From NCBI GenBank assembly GCA_964536985.1, contig CAZIBG010000022.1, forward strand, positions 1 through 14,744: a DNA stretch of 14,744 nucleotides, in the 5' to 3' direction. Under the pieces are notes generated by a model. That model worked only from the letters and a program-made list of their open reading frames with translations. It was not told where the DNA came from and made no database searches. Position numbers and translations under genes: made by a program. The DNA is from CAZIBG01 sp964536985 (GTDB lineage: Bacteria > Patescibacteriota > Saccharimonadia > Saccharimonadales > AWTP1-31). Positions 6,915-13,548 of this stretch are shown in pieces; within the stretch, counting starts at the first letter, position 1; the number at the start of each line of letters is the position of its first letter.

Positions 6915-7427
6915 ATGGCTAACTATAGAGGGCATATAGTCGGTGGTCTCCTAGCAAATACGGCATACTTACTTGCCCTGCAATCGGCGCCAGGCAACAT
7001 ACTAGCAAAAACAAACGGTATCCTCAGCGATTGGCAATTCCTCATAGGTCTATTCGTTATAGCGGTGCTCTTTGCCCTTTGGCCAGATGTAGATACTAAC
7101 AGTAAGGGGCAAGATATTTTCTTTGCCATGGCCTTTATTGCTGACGTACTTTTAATTGCCAATGGGCGATTAGAAGCAGCGGCCTATTTAGGACTCTTAG
7201 GCATGACTCCTATCCTTGGTAAGCATCGTGGCTGGACGCACAGTAAGCTGTCTATGATCCTTGTTCCTTTACCCATCATACTTGTCCCTTACATCAATAA
7301 GTCGTCAATTCTAACGACTGCCATGATCGTTTATGGAGCTGCAGTGGCTGGTTACTTTAGCCATTTGCTATTCGATGGACTAATTTTTAAGCACTTTAGG
7401 GTAAAAGGAAATCGCTACAGCGATTAA
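6915..7427 (+). CDS. YdjM-like membrane-bound metal-dependent hydrolase (DUF457)
   Basis: A 170-residue integral membrane protein with about four hydrophobic segments and the conserved polar residues of the YdjM/DUF457 family: an N-terminal H7 in RGHIVGG, PDVD (57-60), HRGWTHS (104-110) and SHLLFDG (H150, D154). These His and Asp residues are believed to bind metal at the membrane. The biochemical function of the family is not established; the E. coli member is an SOS-regulated inner-membrane protein. AAGGG (6902-6906), overlapping the stop of the SGNH gene, lies 8 nt before the ATG. The stop is only 1 nt from the stop of the convergent metallopeptidase gene. Confidence 0.88.
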   Translation: MANYRGHIVGGLLANTAYLLALQSAPGNILAKTNGILSDWQFLIGLFVIAVLFALWPDVDTNSKGQDIFFAMAFIADVLLIANGRLEAAAYLGLLGMTPILGKHRGWTHSKLSMILVPLPIILVPYINKSSILTTAMIVYGAAVAGYFSHLLFDGLIFKHFRVKGNRYSD

Positions 7428-7428
7428 A

Positions 7429-7803
7429 CTACTTTTCGAGTTTGTGGATTTGATCGTGATTAAGCCCAAAGTAATGAGCTACTTCGTGCCAAACTGTTTT
7501 GTTAACCTGAGCCACGAGCGACTCATGATCAATGCTGCACATCTCGATAGGCAATTTAAAGATAGTTATCTTGTCGGGCAGAACTAAGTTATAACCCGAA
7601 CCGCGTTTAGTTAGAGGCACGCCTTCATACAGCCCAAACAATGATTGGTCGCAACGTAATTTGAGCTTCTGTCTCTGTTCATCAGAGGGTTTATCTTCTA
7701 CTACAAAAACTACATTCTCAATATGTTGATAATACTTGTCGGGTATATTGTCCATTGCATTTGCGACTATTTTCTCAAATTCAGCCTGAGTAGTTTCAAC
7801 CAT
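7429..7803 (-). CDS. Minimal zinc metallopeptidase (zincin_1 family)
   Basis: A 124-residue protein of the short metallopeptidase family (Pfam zincin_1-like). The signature is complete: LFGLYEGVPLTKR (55-67), LPDKITIFKLPIE (75-87) and the zinc site TVWHEVAHYFGLNHDQIHKLE (HExxH at 106-110, with the third ligand probably N-terminal to the end of the protein at H116 or D117). It has no signal peptide and should be cytoplasmic. The physiological substrate of the family is not known to me. ATG at 7803 is preferred over the TTG just before it. No Shine-Dalgarno site exists, but a perfect TATAAT ends 6 nt before the ATG. The 3' end lies 1 nt from that of the YdjM-like gene. Confidence 0.9.
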   Translation of the reverse strand: MVETTQAEFEKIVANAMDNIPDKYYQHIENVVFVVEDKPSDEQRQKLKLRCDQSLFGLYEGVPLTKRGSGYNLVLPDKITIFKLPIEMCSIDHESLVAQVNKTVWHEVAHYFGLNHDQIHKLEK

Positions 7804-7809
7804 CAAGGC

Positions 7810-7815
7810 ATTATA
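7810..7815 (-). promoter_or_regulatory. Consensus -10 box giving a leaderless metallopeptidase mRNA
   Basis: TATAAT on the minus strand is followed by 6 nt and then ATG 7803. The transcript would start at or next to the start codon. I see no matching -35 box at the usual distance. Confidence 0.5.
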
Positions 7816-7906
7816 GCAACTCGAACCAGTCTCTTGCTCATTTTGTAATATCGCTTACGGTAAATCTTCAGGAATAAGGTCTACTATGAAGATACCAACT
7901 AAATAA

Positions 7907-7912
7907 AAGGAG
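7907..7912 (+). promoter_or_regulatory. Strong Shine-Dalgarno AAGGAG for a 39-codon gene
   Basis: AAGGAG lies 7 nt before ATG 7920, an optimal spacing. It is the main evidence that the short gene is translated. A possible -10, TACTAT, lies at 7882-7887, without a good -35 box. Confidence 0.6.
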
Positions 7913-7919
7913 CAAAAAA

Positions 7920-8039
7920 ATGGCACGAAAACATATTCACATACCATCGGGCGGTAGAATTGATACTTCATACCTCGAAAGTATTTATGAGGATTTTGCG
8001 AGTAGTATCAAGGTTGTCCGCTTCCGACTTCAGGATTAG
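7920..8039 (+). CDS. Small protein, 39 aa, unknown
   Basis: A 39-codon open frame beginning MARKHIHIPSGGRIDTSYLE and ending VVRFRLQD, not recognised as any known family. It is basic at the N-terminus (RKH, then H) and has an amphipathic pattern in LESIYEDFASSIKVVRFRL. It has no membrane segment and no cysteine. Support comes from a strong AAGGAG with 7-nt spacing in a stretch that otherwise has no gene, and from the fact that its TAG falls exactly at the end of the convergent membrane protein gene (4-bp overlap), as at the other convergent junctions. It could be a small regulator or a partner of a neighbour. A chance open frame of this length is possible, but the ribosome binding site argues against that. 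Confidence 0.6.
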   Translation: MARKHIHIPSGGRIDTSYLESIYEDFASSIKVVRFRLQD

Positions 8040-8608
8040 CTCTTCTCGTGGCGACTTACTGTCCATAGTAGTGCTGAGATAAGCACGAATATAGCAGCAT
8101 AAAATCCAACTTCACCATAAAGTTCTAGCTTATATCCTTCGTTGAAATTCAAAACAAAATAAGCTATTGCCGTAGTTACATAGGCTGCCACCGAAAGCGC
8201 AGCGGTTGCGAGAACAGCGCTTCTACGTGCCAATAATGCTGCGGTTACAATAGGGATCACATACAAAACTACCGCTCTGCTAGCCATTCCGCGTTGTGTG
8301 TATATAGAGAATGAAGCGTACGCGACATCAGAAATAACTAATGTAGCAACAAGCTTCTTAAGCGTAGTAAGTTGTCCCGAACGATTGCGGCTAATATACC
8401 AAACGATTGTTATTGCCACTGCTTGTGCGGCCAAGGCGATCCATCGCCTTAGCACCACCTCGGGTGGTATTAATTTACCGGTGTCATATAGTACCAGCTG
8501 AGCTGCCATAATTGCCGCTAGAAAATAGTGGATGGTGGTGGCTTTTCTGAGGCCAGAACGTAAATGAGCGATATTTTGTATTTTTGACATCTCCAAGTAT
8601 TCAAGCAT
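8036..8608 (-). CDS. Polytopic membrane protein, about 190 aa, unknown
   Basis: A membrane protein with about six hydrophobic segments (roughly residues 26-41, 56-72, 88-102, 112-126, 132-152 and 166-183 counted from the chosen start), short loops and a basic-acidic tail ending SRHEKS. The layout resembles an isolated sensor-type multi-TM domain, such as the N-terminal part of some histidine kinases or GGDEF proteins, but no signalling domain follows, so this is only a resemblance. Three ATG starts are possible (8620, 8608 and 8590); 8608 is chosen because TATGAT (8616-8621) ends 7 nt upstream, as at other leaderless-looking starts. It is divergent from the CHAP gene and overlaps the 39-residue gene by 4 bp at its 3' end. 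Confidence 0.75.
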   Translation of the reverse strand: MLEYLEMSKIQNIAHLRSGLRKATTIHYFLAAIMAAQLVLYDTGKLIPPEVVLRRWIALAAQAVAITIVWYISRNRSGQLTTLKKLVATLVISDVAYASFSIYTQRGMASRAVVLYVIPIVTAALLARRSAVLATAALSVAAYVTTAIAYFVLNFNEGYKLELYGEVGFYAAIFVLISALLWTVSRHEKS

Positions 8609-8615
8609 AAGCCTA

Positions 8616-8621
8616 ATCATA
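8616..8621 (-). promoter_or_regulatory. Putative -10 box of the membrane protein gene
   Basis: TATGAT on the minus strand ends 7 nt before ATG 8608. A TTGACA occurs directly upstream but is far too close to pair with it as a -35 box. Confidence 0.3.
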
Positions 8622-8670
8622 GTGTCAATTCGCTTTGAAACTGCTCTAATCTAAATTAACTCTAAAATTA

Positions 8671-8712
8671 TTGATCGATAGTTGTCGGGACTATATTTTG
8701 TATATAGATCAA
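8671..8712. repeat. Inverted repeat upstream of the CHAP gene
   Basis: TTGATCGATA (8671-8680) and TATAGATCAA (8703-8712) are inverted copies matching at 9 of 10 positions, separated by 22 bp. The repeat covers the probable promoter of the CHAP gene (TATATT at 8692-8697 and TATA-rich bases up to 8708), so it could hold two half-sites of a regulator. A structural role in the mRNA leader is the alternative. Confidence 0.35.
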
Positions 8713-8727
8713 ATAACAGAGGTAATC

Positions 8728-10092
8728 ATGAGCAAGAAATCAATAATTTGGAGTGTTCTATTTGTGCTGGTAACGGCATTATGCATTAACACTAAAGTCT
8801 TTGCAGCTGATACCGGTGGCTATCCTTGGGCTGATGCAACTCTTATTAATCAAAAAACGTACGACTGGGGATTTGTAAGATGTCGGCCGGAAATGAAAGT
8901 TGCAGATCTATGTGGCAAGGGGCACACCGTTTTCAGGGGAGGCATACGATATTATCTTAGTGACCCCTGGCATTACGATGTGCGCAACTGTACATCCTAT
9001 GCCGCTTGGCGAGTAAAAATCGATCTTGGGATAGATATACCACGATGGGGCAATGCTACAAATTGGGATAATGCTGCTGCAAGATTAGGGTACTTGGTTA
9101 ATCAAACACCAGGAATCGGCAGCATAGCCCAATGGGAGGGAAAGCTCGGACATGTTGCGTTTGTAACTGCGATTAACATTGACGGATCGGTTAATGTCGA
9201 TCAGTACAATAAACGCGGTACAGGGCAATTTAGTTCCCAAACAAATGTCAGGGCAGATAAGTATATTCATGTTGCTGACAAACAACCAGTACCGGCCCCT
9301 GAAGTTGTAGTTCAGACTCAACCGGCGGTAACGCCAGCGGCTCCTGTAGAACCTCAGCCGCCAGTATATAAGGAGTTGCAAACACTGAATGCTCTTGCAG
9401 AACAATCTGCTTCACTCCAAAAAACTGAAGGCATATATTATGACGTAATTCCAAGCACGGACCATCAACGTGCAAATGTATATGCTGTGCAATACATGGC
9501 GACCCATAGCAACATGGTCGAAGTTAGTCGTTCAAATTCACTGGATCAGAATACTTCCTGGGAGAAGCCGTGGGTCAGTTCACTTAACGCGGTTAAGGAC
9601 GATACTATGCGCTTTAGCTTTGCGGACTACAACCAAGATGCATATACCGACCTTTATGTTATACAAACCGATGGTTCTGCCAAAAGCCAGATCAAAGTCA
9701 TGAGTGGACAGGATGGCTTCAAGGATCAGATTGCTAGCTGGACAATACCTGGTAAATCAAGCGAACCTGCTGCCGAAGTCCAATACACTGTGTCTGATTA
9801 TGATGGAAATGGGAGCGTTGACCTGTATGTGATGACCAGGCGTTCGACACATACAGAAGTTACGGTTCTTAGTGGTTCTGATGGATTCGCCGGGGTATTA
9901 TCCAAAGGGAAACAGGAAACTCCATCGGTGGCAGTTGGTGCGGCCTTTGTGGCTGACTATGATCGTGATGGGCGTGCAGAGCTCTTTACCGTGTCACGTA
10001 GCGAACAACAACAGTTAATAGACATTATGACGTTAAAGCCAGGAGATGACGGGGCGCTGGTGCCGAACTGGAGTATCGCTACTCAATTATAA
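8728..10092 (+). CDS. Secreted CHAP-domain hydrolase with FG-GAP/VCBS-like repeats
   Basis: A 454-residue exported protein. A signal peptide (hydrophobic residues 5-20) ends at VFA before A27. The CHAP amidase/endopeptidase domain spans about 30-185, with catalytic C88 in RNCTSYAAWRV, H142 in LGHVAFV and N161 in the DQYNKRG block; four other cysteines or aromatic pairs lie in its N-terminal part. A Pro/Val/Gln-rich linker (about 186-215) leads to three or four FG-GAP-like repeats with calcium-type loops DYNQDAYTD (300-308), DYDGNGSVD (357-365) and DYDRDGRAE (410-418), and recurring SGxDGF. CHAP domains cleave peptidoglycan peptides; the repeats probably fold as a propeller-like binding module. 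ATG 8728 is chosen over the upstream TTG because AGAGG lies 5 nt before it and it exposes the signal peptide. The 3' end overlaps the GT-C gene by 14 bp. Confidence 0.9.
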   Translation: MSKKSIIWSVLFVLVTALCINTKVFAADTGGYPWADATLINQKTYDWGFVRCRPEMKVADLCGKGHTVFRGGIRYYLSDPWHYDVRNCTSYAAWRVKIDLGIDIPRWGNATNWDNAAARLGYLVNQTPGIGSIAQWEGKLGHVAFVTAINIDGSVNVDQYNKRGTGQFSSQTNVRADKYIHVADKQPVPAPEVVVQTQPAVTPAAPVEPQPPVYKELQTLNALAEQSASLQKTEGIYYDVIPSTDHQRANVYAVQYMATHSNMVEVSRSNSLDQNTSWEKPWVSSLNAVKDDTMRFSFADYNQDAYTDLYVIQTDGSAKSQIKVMSGQDGFKDQIASWTIPGKSSEPAAEVQYTVSDYDGNGSVDLYVMTRRSTHTEVTVLSGSDGFAGVLSKGKQETPSVAVGAAFVADYDRDGRAELFTVSRSEQQQLIDIMTLKPGDDGALVPNWSIATQL

Positions 10093-11572
10093 ACTTTTGC
10101 AAAACACGTCGCACACGGTTATTGCCGGTGATTATGTTTGCGTCATTCCAGTACCAAGTGTTATCGCTTCGCAGTACAAAGGTGCCAGCTCCGCCTCCTT
10201 GAGTGATAAGTCCTAGGATAGCAATAATGGCTAGAATCGTCTTTACTGATTGCCATTTTCCAAGTGCAACGGCAAATCCCGAAGCCACAACGGCGTAAAC
10301 AATAGGCAATATGGGTATCAGATACCGGCCTTGAATACCAAACGGATAGCCAAGATGCCGTAGGTCGGAATAGTTTTGCAGAAGTAATGTGCTGCAATAC
10401 AACAGCGTGATTATAATCAACGAGTCAAAACGGTATTTCTTGCGTATTCTTTGCTGAAATATTATATACAGTACAGTACCAGCCAAGAATACGACAACAG
10501 ATGCTTTGCGCGGGTTGCTATAAGCCCAGCCAAGTGCATATCCGCTTTGCTCACCGTTAAGTACGTAGAATAATTGATAGGTTGTAACGCTTAACCATGA
10601 GTGAATAGCAAAACGCTTGAAGCTAGTATCTCTTGGTTTTAATGTTCCGTTTAGTTTCGACCGCCTCGTCTGGTAGTTTCGGCGCCATGGGCCGTTAGCG
10701 AAGCACTGCTCGATTGTTAATACTTGGTCGCATTCAGGAGCGGGAGTCTTGTAGCGAACCAGATTGACTGCGTACCTCTCAAGACATAAGCCAAATAGTA
10801 GTACGAACGCAATACATAAAACTATACGAAGTCGTTTAGGTATTGATGTAAATGAGCTACGTATTTCTTGCCACCTACTATCAATGGTATTCTTCTTGCC
10901 CTTGAAAATTGCAACTAACAGCACTAATCCGATACCCAGAAGTATTGGCAGAAAAGCATATTTAATAAGTGCCCCTGCCATGGCTACTATCGCCAGAAGC
11001 ATCAGATTCTTGGCTTCAAGATTTTTAGGTAGTGAGGCAAGTATTCTTTGCATTAGTAAAAGAGCTAGGCCAAAGACAACGATGAGTAGGTTGTCATAGT
11101 TAATTTGTGCTGCAAGCAAGGATACTAATGGCGTGGCTGCAAACATTGCCAGCACTACATTACTGAGCGCTTTAGAGCATCCAGCCGATCGCAAGACCTT
11201 ACGGAAAATATAGATTCCAGTTATGAACAAACCAATGCTAATAAAACGCAGAATGGTAATTTGCAGTCTGGGGTCATCGGTCAGAAGTTCTATGACTCGC
11301 ATAGGTAAAGACATAATGTAGTGATACAGATACGAAGGATCTCTGGATAGCGCTCCATATGGCGCCGGACCCGATGGGTCACCACTCCAAAATGGATGTA
11401 TCCGTTTGGTGTATATCTTTATAACTTCAAGATGGTATCTCTCGTCATACGCCATCGGGTATAGCCCCGATATTGCAATCCAGCCAGATTGTATAAAGAA
11501 CCAAAGTAAAGTTAGGTAAAAAAATACATTTGAACTGATAAATCGGAAGATCTTGGATATAATTTTATGCAT
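10079..11572 (-). CDS. Polytopic GT-C type membrane glycosyltransferase (DUF2142-like)
   Basis: A 497-residue membrane protein with about ten or eleven hydrophobic segments. The first extracytoplasmic loop after TM1 carries MAYDERYHLEVIKIY (D43, E44, H47), the acidic catalytic position of GT-C enzymes; LAAQINYDNLL follows in a middle segment, and FGIQGRYLIPILPIVYA near residue 420 matches the GRYxxPxxP block of DUF2142 proteins. Such enzymes move a sugar from a polyprenyl-phosphate donor to a surface acceptor outside the membrane; donor and acceptor are unknown. The pairs of cysteines in the large loop (ECDQ and EQCFANG near residues 281-293) might form a disulfide. It is divergent from the flippase-like gene over 36 bp with an extended -10 element (TGT-TATACT), and its 3' end overlaps the CHAP gene. 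Confidence 0.85.
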   Translation of the reverse strand: MHKIISKIFRFISSNVFFYLTLLWFFIQSGWIAISGLYPMAYDERYHLEVIKIYTKRIHPFWSGDPSGPAPYGALSRDPSYLYHYIMSLPMRVIELLTDDPRLQITILRFISIGLFITGIYIFRKVLRSAGCSKALSNVVLAMFAATPLVSLLAAQINYDNLLIVVFGLALLLMQRILASLPKNLEAKNLMLLAIVAMAGALIKYAFLPILLGIGLVLLVAIFKGKKNTIDSRWQEIRSSFTSIPKRLRIVLCIAFVLLFGLCLERYAVNLVRYKTPAPECDQVLTIEQCFANGPWRRNYQTRRSKLNGTLKPRDTSFKRFAIHSWLSVTTYQLFYVLNGEQSGYALGWAYSNPRKASVVVFLAGTVLYIIFQQRIRKKYRFDSLIIITLLYCSTLLLQNYSDLRHLGYPFGIQGRYLIPILPIVYAVVASGFAVALGKWQSVKTILAIIAILGLITQGGGAGTFVLRSDNTWYWNDANIITGNNRVRRVLQKFIIE

Positions 11573-11584
11573 TACGGTAATGAA

Positions 11585-11593
11585 AGTATAACA
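11585..11593 (-). promoter_or_regulatory. Extended -10 promoter of the GT-C gene
   Basis: On the minus strand TGT-TATACT is a TGn extended -10 element that ends 12 nt before ATG 11572, giving a leader of about 5 nt. It lies back to back with the plus-strand -10 at 11597-11602. Confidence 0.45.
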
Positions 11594-11596
11594 GTG

Positions 11597-11602
11597 TAGA
11601 AT
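11597..11602 (+). promoter_or_regulatory. Putative -10 box of the flippase-like gene
   Basis: TAGAAT ends exactly 6 nt before ATG 11609 with no ribosome binding site between, which predicts a leaderless mRNA. It faces the minus-strand -10 at 11585-11590, so RNA polymerase could occupy only one of the two at a time. Confidence 0.45.
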
Positions 11603-11608
11603 GTTGGT

Positions 11609-12493
11609 ATGCTACACAAAATGTTTGCCACCGTTAAGCGATTACGTAAAGTGGCTGCGTACACTATTATCTTGCTGACATTACTGGTCTTTTGGCAATT
11701 TATCCGCAGCAATCCAAAAGTCATAGACCAGTTAAGGTCCACCAGCCTACTTACTATAATTGTTGTCATCCTGCTGTATGGTGTCATGACGGGGCTTTTG
11801 GCTATTCTATATAAGGTAATGACAAGGATCTGCGGGGTTAATATCCCGGGGAAGGATAATCTCCTTCTGACTATGTACTCCAGCGTTGTTAACTTCTTTG
11901 GACCACTACAAAGTGGACCGGGGTTTAGGACCATATATCTCAAGAAAAAGTATGGCGTCAATATAGCTAAATACATTGGCGTTAGCTTGCTTTACTATGT
12001 CTTTTTTGGCGTCATGAGTGGTCTTTTCCTGCTAAGCGGACTATTTGGCTACTGGATAATCGGCATACTAGCATTTGGCCTACTTATAGCCTACTTGAGC
12101 TTACCGAGGATTCTTAGTGCGAAAATTGTTAAACGTTATATACCCAACATATTGCCGTGGAGACAGTTGGCTGTACTGGCCGCATTGAGCTTAGTACAAG
12201 TACTTCTGGTGGCAGTAATTTACTTTATAGAAATTCGTTCGATACAAGGAGGCGTTGGCTTCGGACAAGCTTTGGTCTACACGGGTGCTGCGAACTTTGC
12301 ATTATTCGTGTCTCTGACTCCTGGCGCTTTAGGATTCAGGGAATCGTTTCTATATCTATCTAGAGACTTGCACCGTATTGATCAAACCACTATTATCAGT
12401 GCCAATATCATAGATCGAGGAGTCTATCTGGTATTCCTCGGATTACTCTTTGTAATTATCTTGGCGTTTCACGGACGTAATCGCTTTAAGTAG
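11609..12493 (+). CDS. LPG_synthase_TM family membrane protein (UPF0104/flippase-like)
   Basis: A 294-residue integral membrane protein with about seven or eight hydrophobic segments that matches the transmembrane domain of lysylphosphatidylglycerol synthase (UPF0104, PF03706). Diagnostic pieces are YSSVVNFFGPLQSGPGFRT near residues 90-108 and SLTPGALGFRES near 236-247. There is no C-terminal aminoacyl transfer domain, so it is not MprF itself. Stand-alone members are found near glycosyltransferases in bacteria and archaea and are thought to flip or present lipid-linked substrates, which fits the GT-C and GT4 neighbours here; that role is inferred. It starts without a Shine-Dalgarno site. Its last 16 codons plus stop overlap the 3' end of the convergent GT4 gene by 51 bp. 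Confidence 0.88.
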   Translation: MLHKMFATVKRLRKVAAYTIILLTLLVFWQFIRSNPKVIDQLRSTSLLTIIVVILLYGVMTGLLAILYKVMTRICGVNIPGKDNLLLTMYSSVVNFFGPLQSGPGFRTIYLKKKYGVNIAKYIGVSLLYYVFFGVMSGLFLLSGLFGYWIIGILAFGLLIAYLSLPRILSAKIVKRYIPNILPWRQLAVLAALSLVQVLLVAVIYFIEIRSIQGGVGFGQALVYTGAANFALFVSLTPGALGFRESFLYLSRDLHRIDQTTIISANIIDRGVYLVFLGLLFVIILAFHGRNRFK

Positions 12494-13537
12494 CTTTTGC
12501 ATCTCTTTTTGGAGGGCAACATTTGAAAATTCCTTTTCATACAACTTTAACCCTTCAGCAGCGATAGCTTTTAACTGTTTTGGATGTGTATGGGCCCATT
12601 CAATCTGGTCGGCTAAGGCCTGGGGATCTCCTAAAGGAACCGTTAACGCATTCTTTTTGTTGATAAATGACTGACTAGATAGATTCTGTCCAACAAGTAC
12701 GGGTGCGCCACATGCCAGAAACTGATATGTCTTGCCGGTAACTACCCGTTGCGCTTGCGGAGAATCACCAAATGGTCCGCCAAGAGTGAGGTCAGCGTTT
12801 ACTGCTTCTATTGCTAGATCATTAAAAGGTACCCATTTTTTGTGTGTTATGCGCGCACCTTTTTGCATGTATGTTTCAGCTAAAGTGGCTGCCTGTTCGC
12901 CGCCTCCTACAAAAACAAAGTCAATACCACGATCCTTTAGCAGAAGGGCGGCTTGCATAGCGATTTCTAAACCATGAAGCGGCAACATTGAGCCATAGTA
13001 AAACACGGTGAATTGTTTTGATTTCTTTATACTCTTTATATCCGTATTAAATACTCTTTCATCAGTACCTACAGGAAGCGCCTTGAACTTGTCTTCCGGT
13101 AGTCCTAGCAACTCTGCACTATATGATGCATGAGCTTGAGTGTCGGCAATCACGAGGCTACAGCGACGGATTAACAGACGATAAAATCCATGTAGCAGAT
13201 TCTGTGGGATAAACTTTGCCCATGCTTCACGACGATCTTCACGCAACCACTCCAATGGATTTACCAGTTCGTCGTATATTAATGTCCTAGGCCAGGTCAG
13301 GAATGCAGCAAATGGAAGTATTTCGTACCCACGAAATGTTACAAGATACGTGTCCGGACGCTGAACTGTTCTAATCCAGATAATTTTAGCAATAACCTCT
13401 GGATAGCGAAGCAGGCCCTTATGTTTGTTTTTGCAGATTACTAGATCAATATCTTCTTGGGCATCAAGAATTCTACGCAGGACAGTGGCTCGCACATAGT
13501 CAGGGTCTTTGTAGCAAGTGACTATGGCGAGCTTCAT
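12443..13537 (-). CDS. GT4-family glycosyltransferase (group 1)
   Basis: A 364-residue cytoplasmic glycosyltransferase with the GT-B fold. The N-terminal domain begins MKLAIVTCYKDPDYVRA and contains the DTQAHASY linker region; the C-terminal domain begins FTVFYYGSMLPLHGLE near residue 177, has FVFVGGGEQ near 218 and the donor-binding segment GKTYQFLACGAPVLVGQN near 269-286, followed by NALTVPLGDPQALADQI. These are hallmarks of GT4 enzymes using nucleotide-sugar donors. The usual EX7E is weakly kept (GKTYQFLACG instead of an acidic start). Its start lies 11 nt after the mraY stop with no ribosome binding site, so it is probably co-transcribed and translated by reinitiation. Acceptor and sugar are unknown; a lipid-linked glycan is likely from the context. 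Confidence 0.9.
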   Translation of the reverse strand: MKLAIVTCYKDPDYVRATVLRRILDAQEDIDLVICKNKHKGLLRYPEVIAKIIWIRTVQRPDTYLVTFRGYEILPFAAFLTWPRTLIYDELVNPLEWLREDRREAWAKFIPQNLLHGFYRLLIRRCSLVIADTQAHASYSAELLGLPEDKFKALPVGTDERVFNTDIKSIKKSKQFTVFYYGSMLPLHGLEIAMQAALLLKDRGIDFVFVGGGEQAATLAETYMQKGARITHKKWVPFNDLAIEAVNADLTLGGPFGDSPQAQRVVTGKTYQFLACGAPVLVGQNLSSQSFINKKNALTVPLGDPQALADQIEWAHTHPKQLKAIAAEGLKLYEKEFSNVALQKEMQKLLKAITSVKRQDNYKE

Positions 13538-13548
13538 AGGTTGGGTAT

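Noticed and set aside
5552..7427. Toxin-antitoxin or defence operon reading of the small plus-strand genes
   Set aside because: No nuclease, RHH/HTH antitoxin or effector motif is visible; the operon contains a SGNH hydrolase and a YdjM-like protein with ordinary motifs.
8671..8727. TTG-initiated extension of the CHAP protein
   Set aside because: It would bury the signal peptide behind 19 residues, while ATG 8728 has AGAGG at 5 nt and a normal signal peptide.
10071..10084. GAGTA-TCGC-TACTC hairpin at the CHAP/GT-C junction as a bidirectional terminator
   Set aside because: A 5-bp stem without a U tract is too weak, and short repeats of this size arise by chance.
11572..11976. 134-codon frame antisense to the flippase-like gene, ending at the GT-C start
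   Set aside because: It would run through the divergent promoter region and the conserved LPG_synthase_TM sequence, which clearly codes on the other strand.
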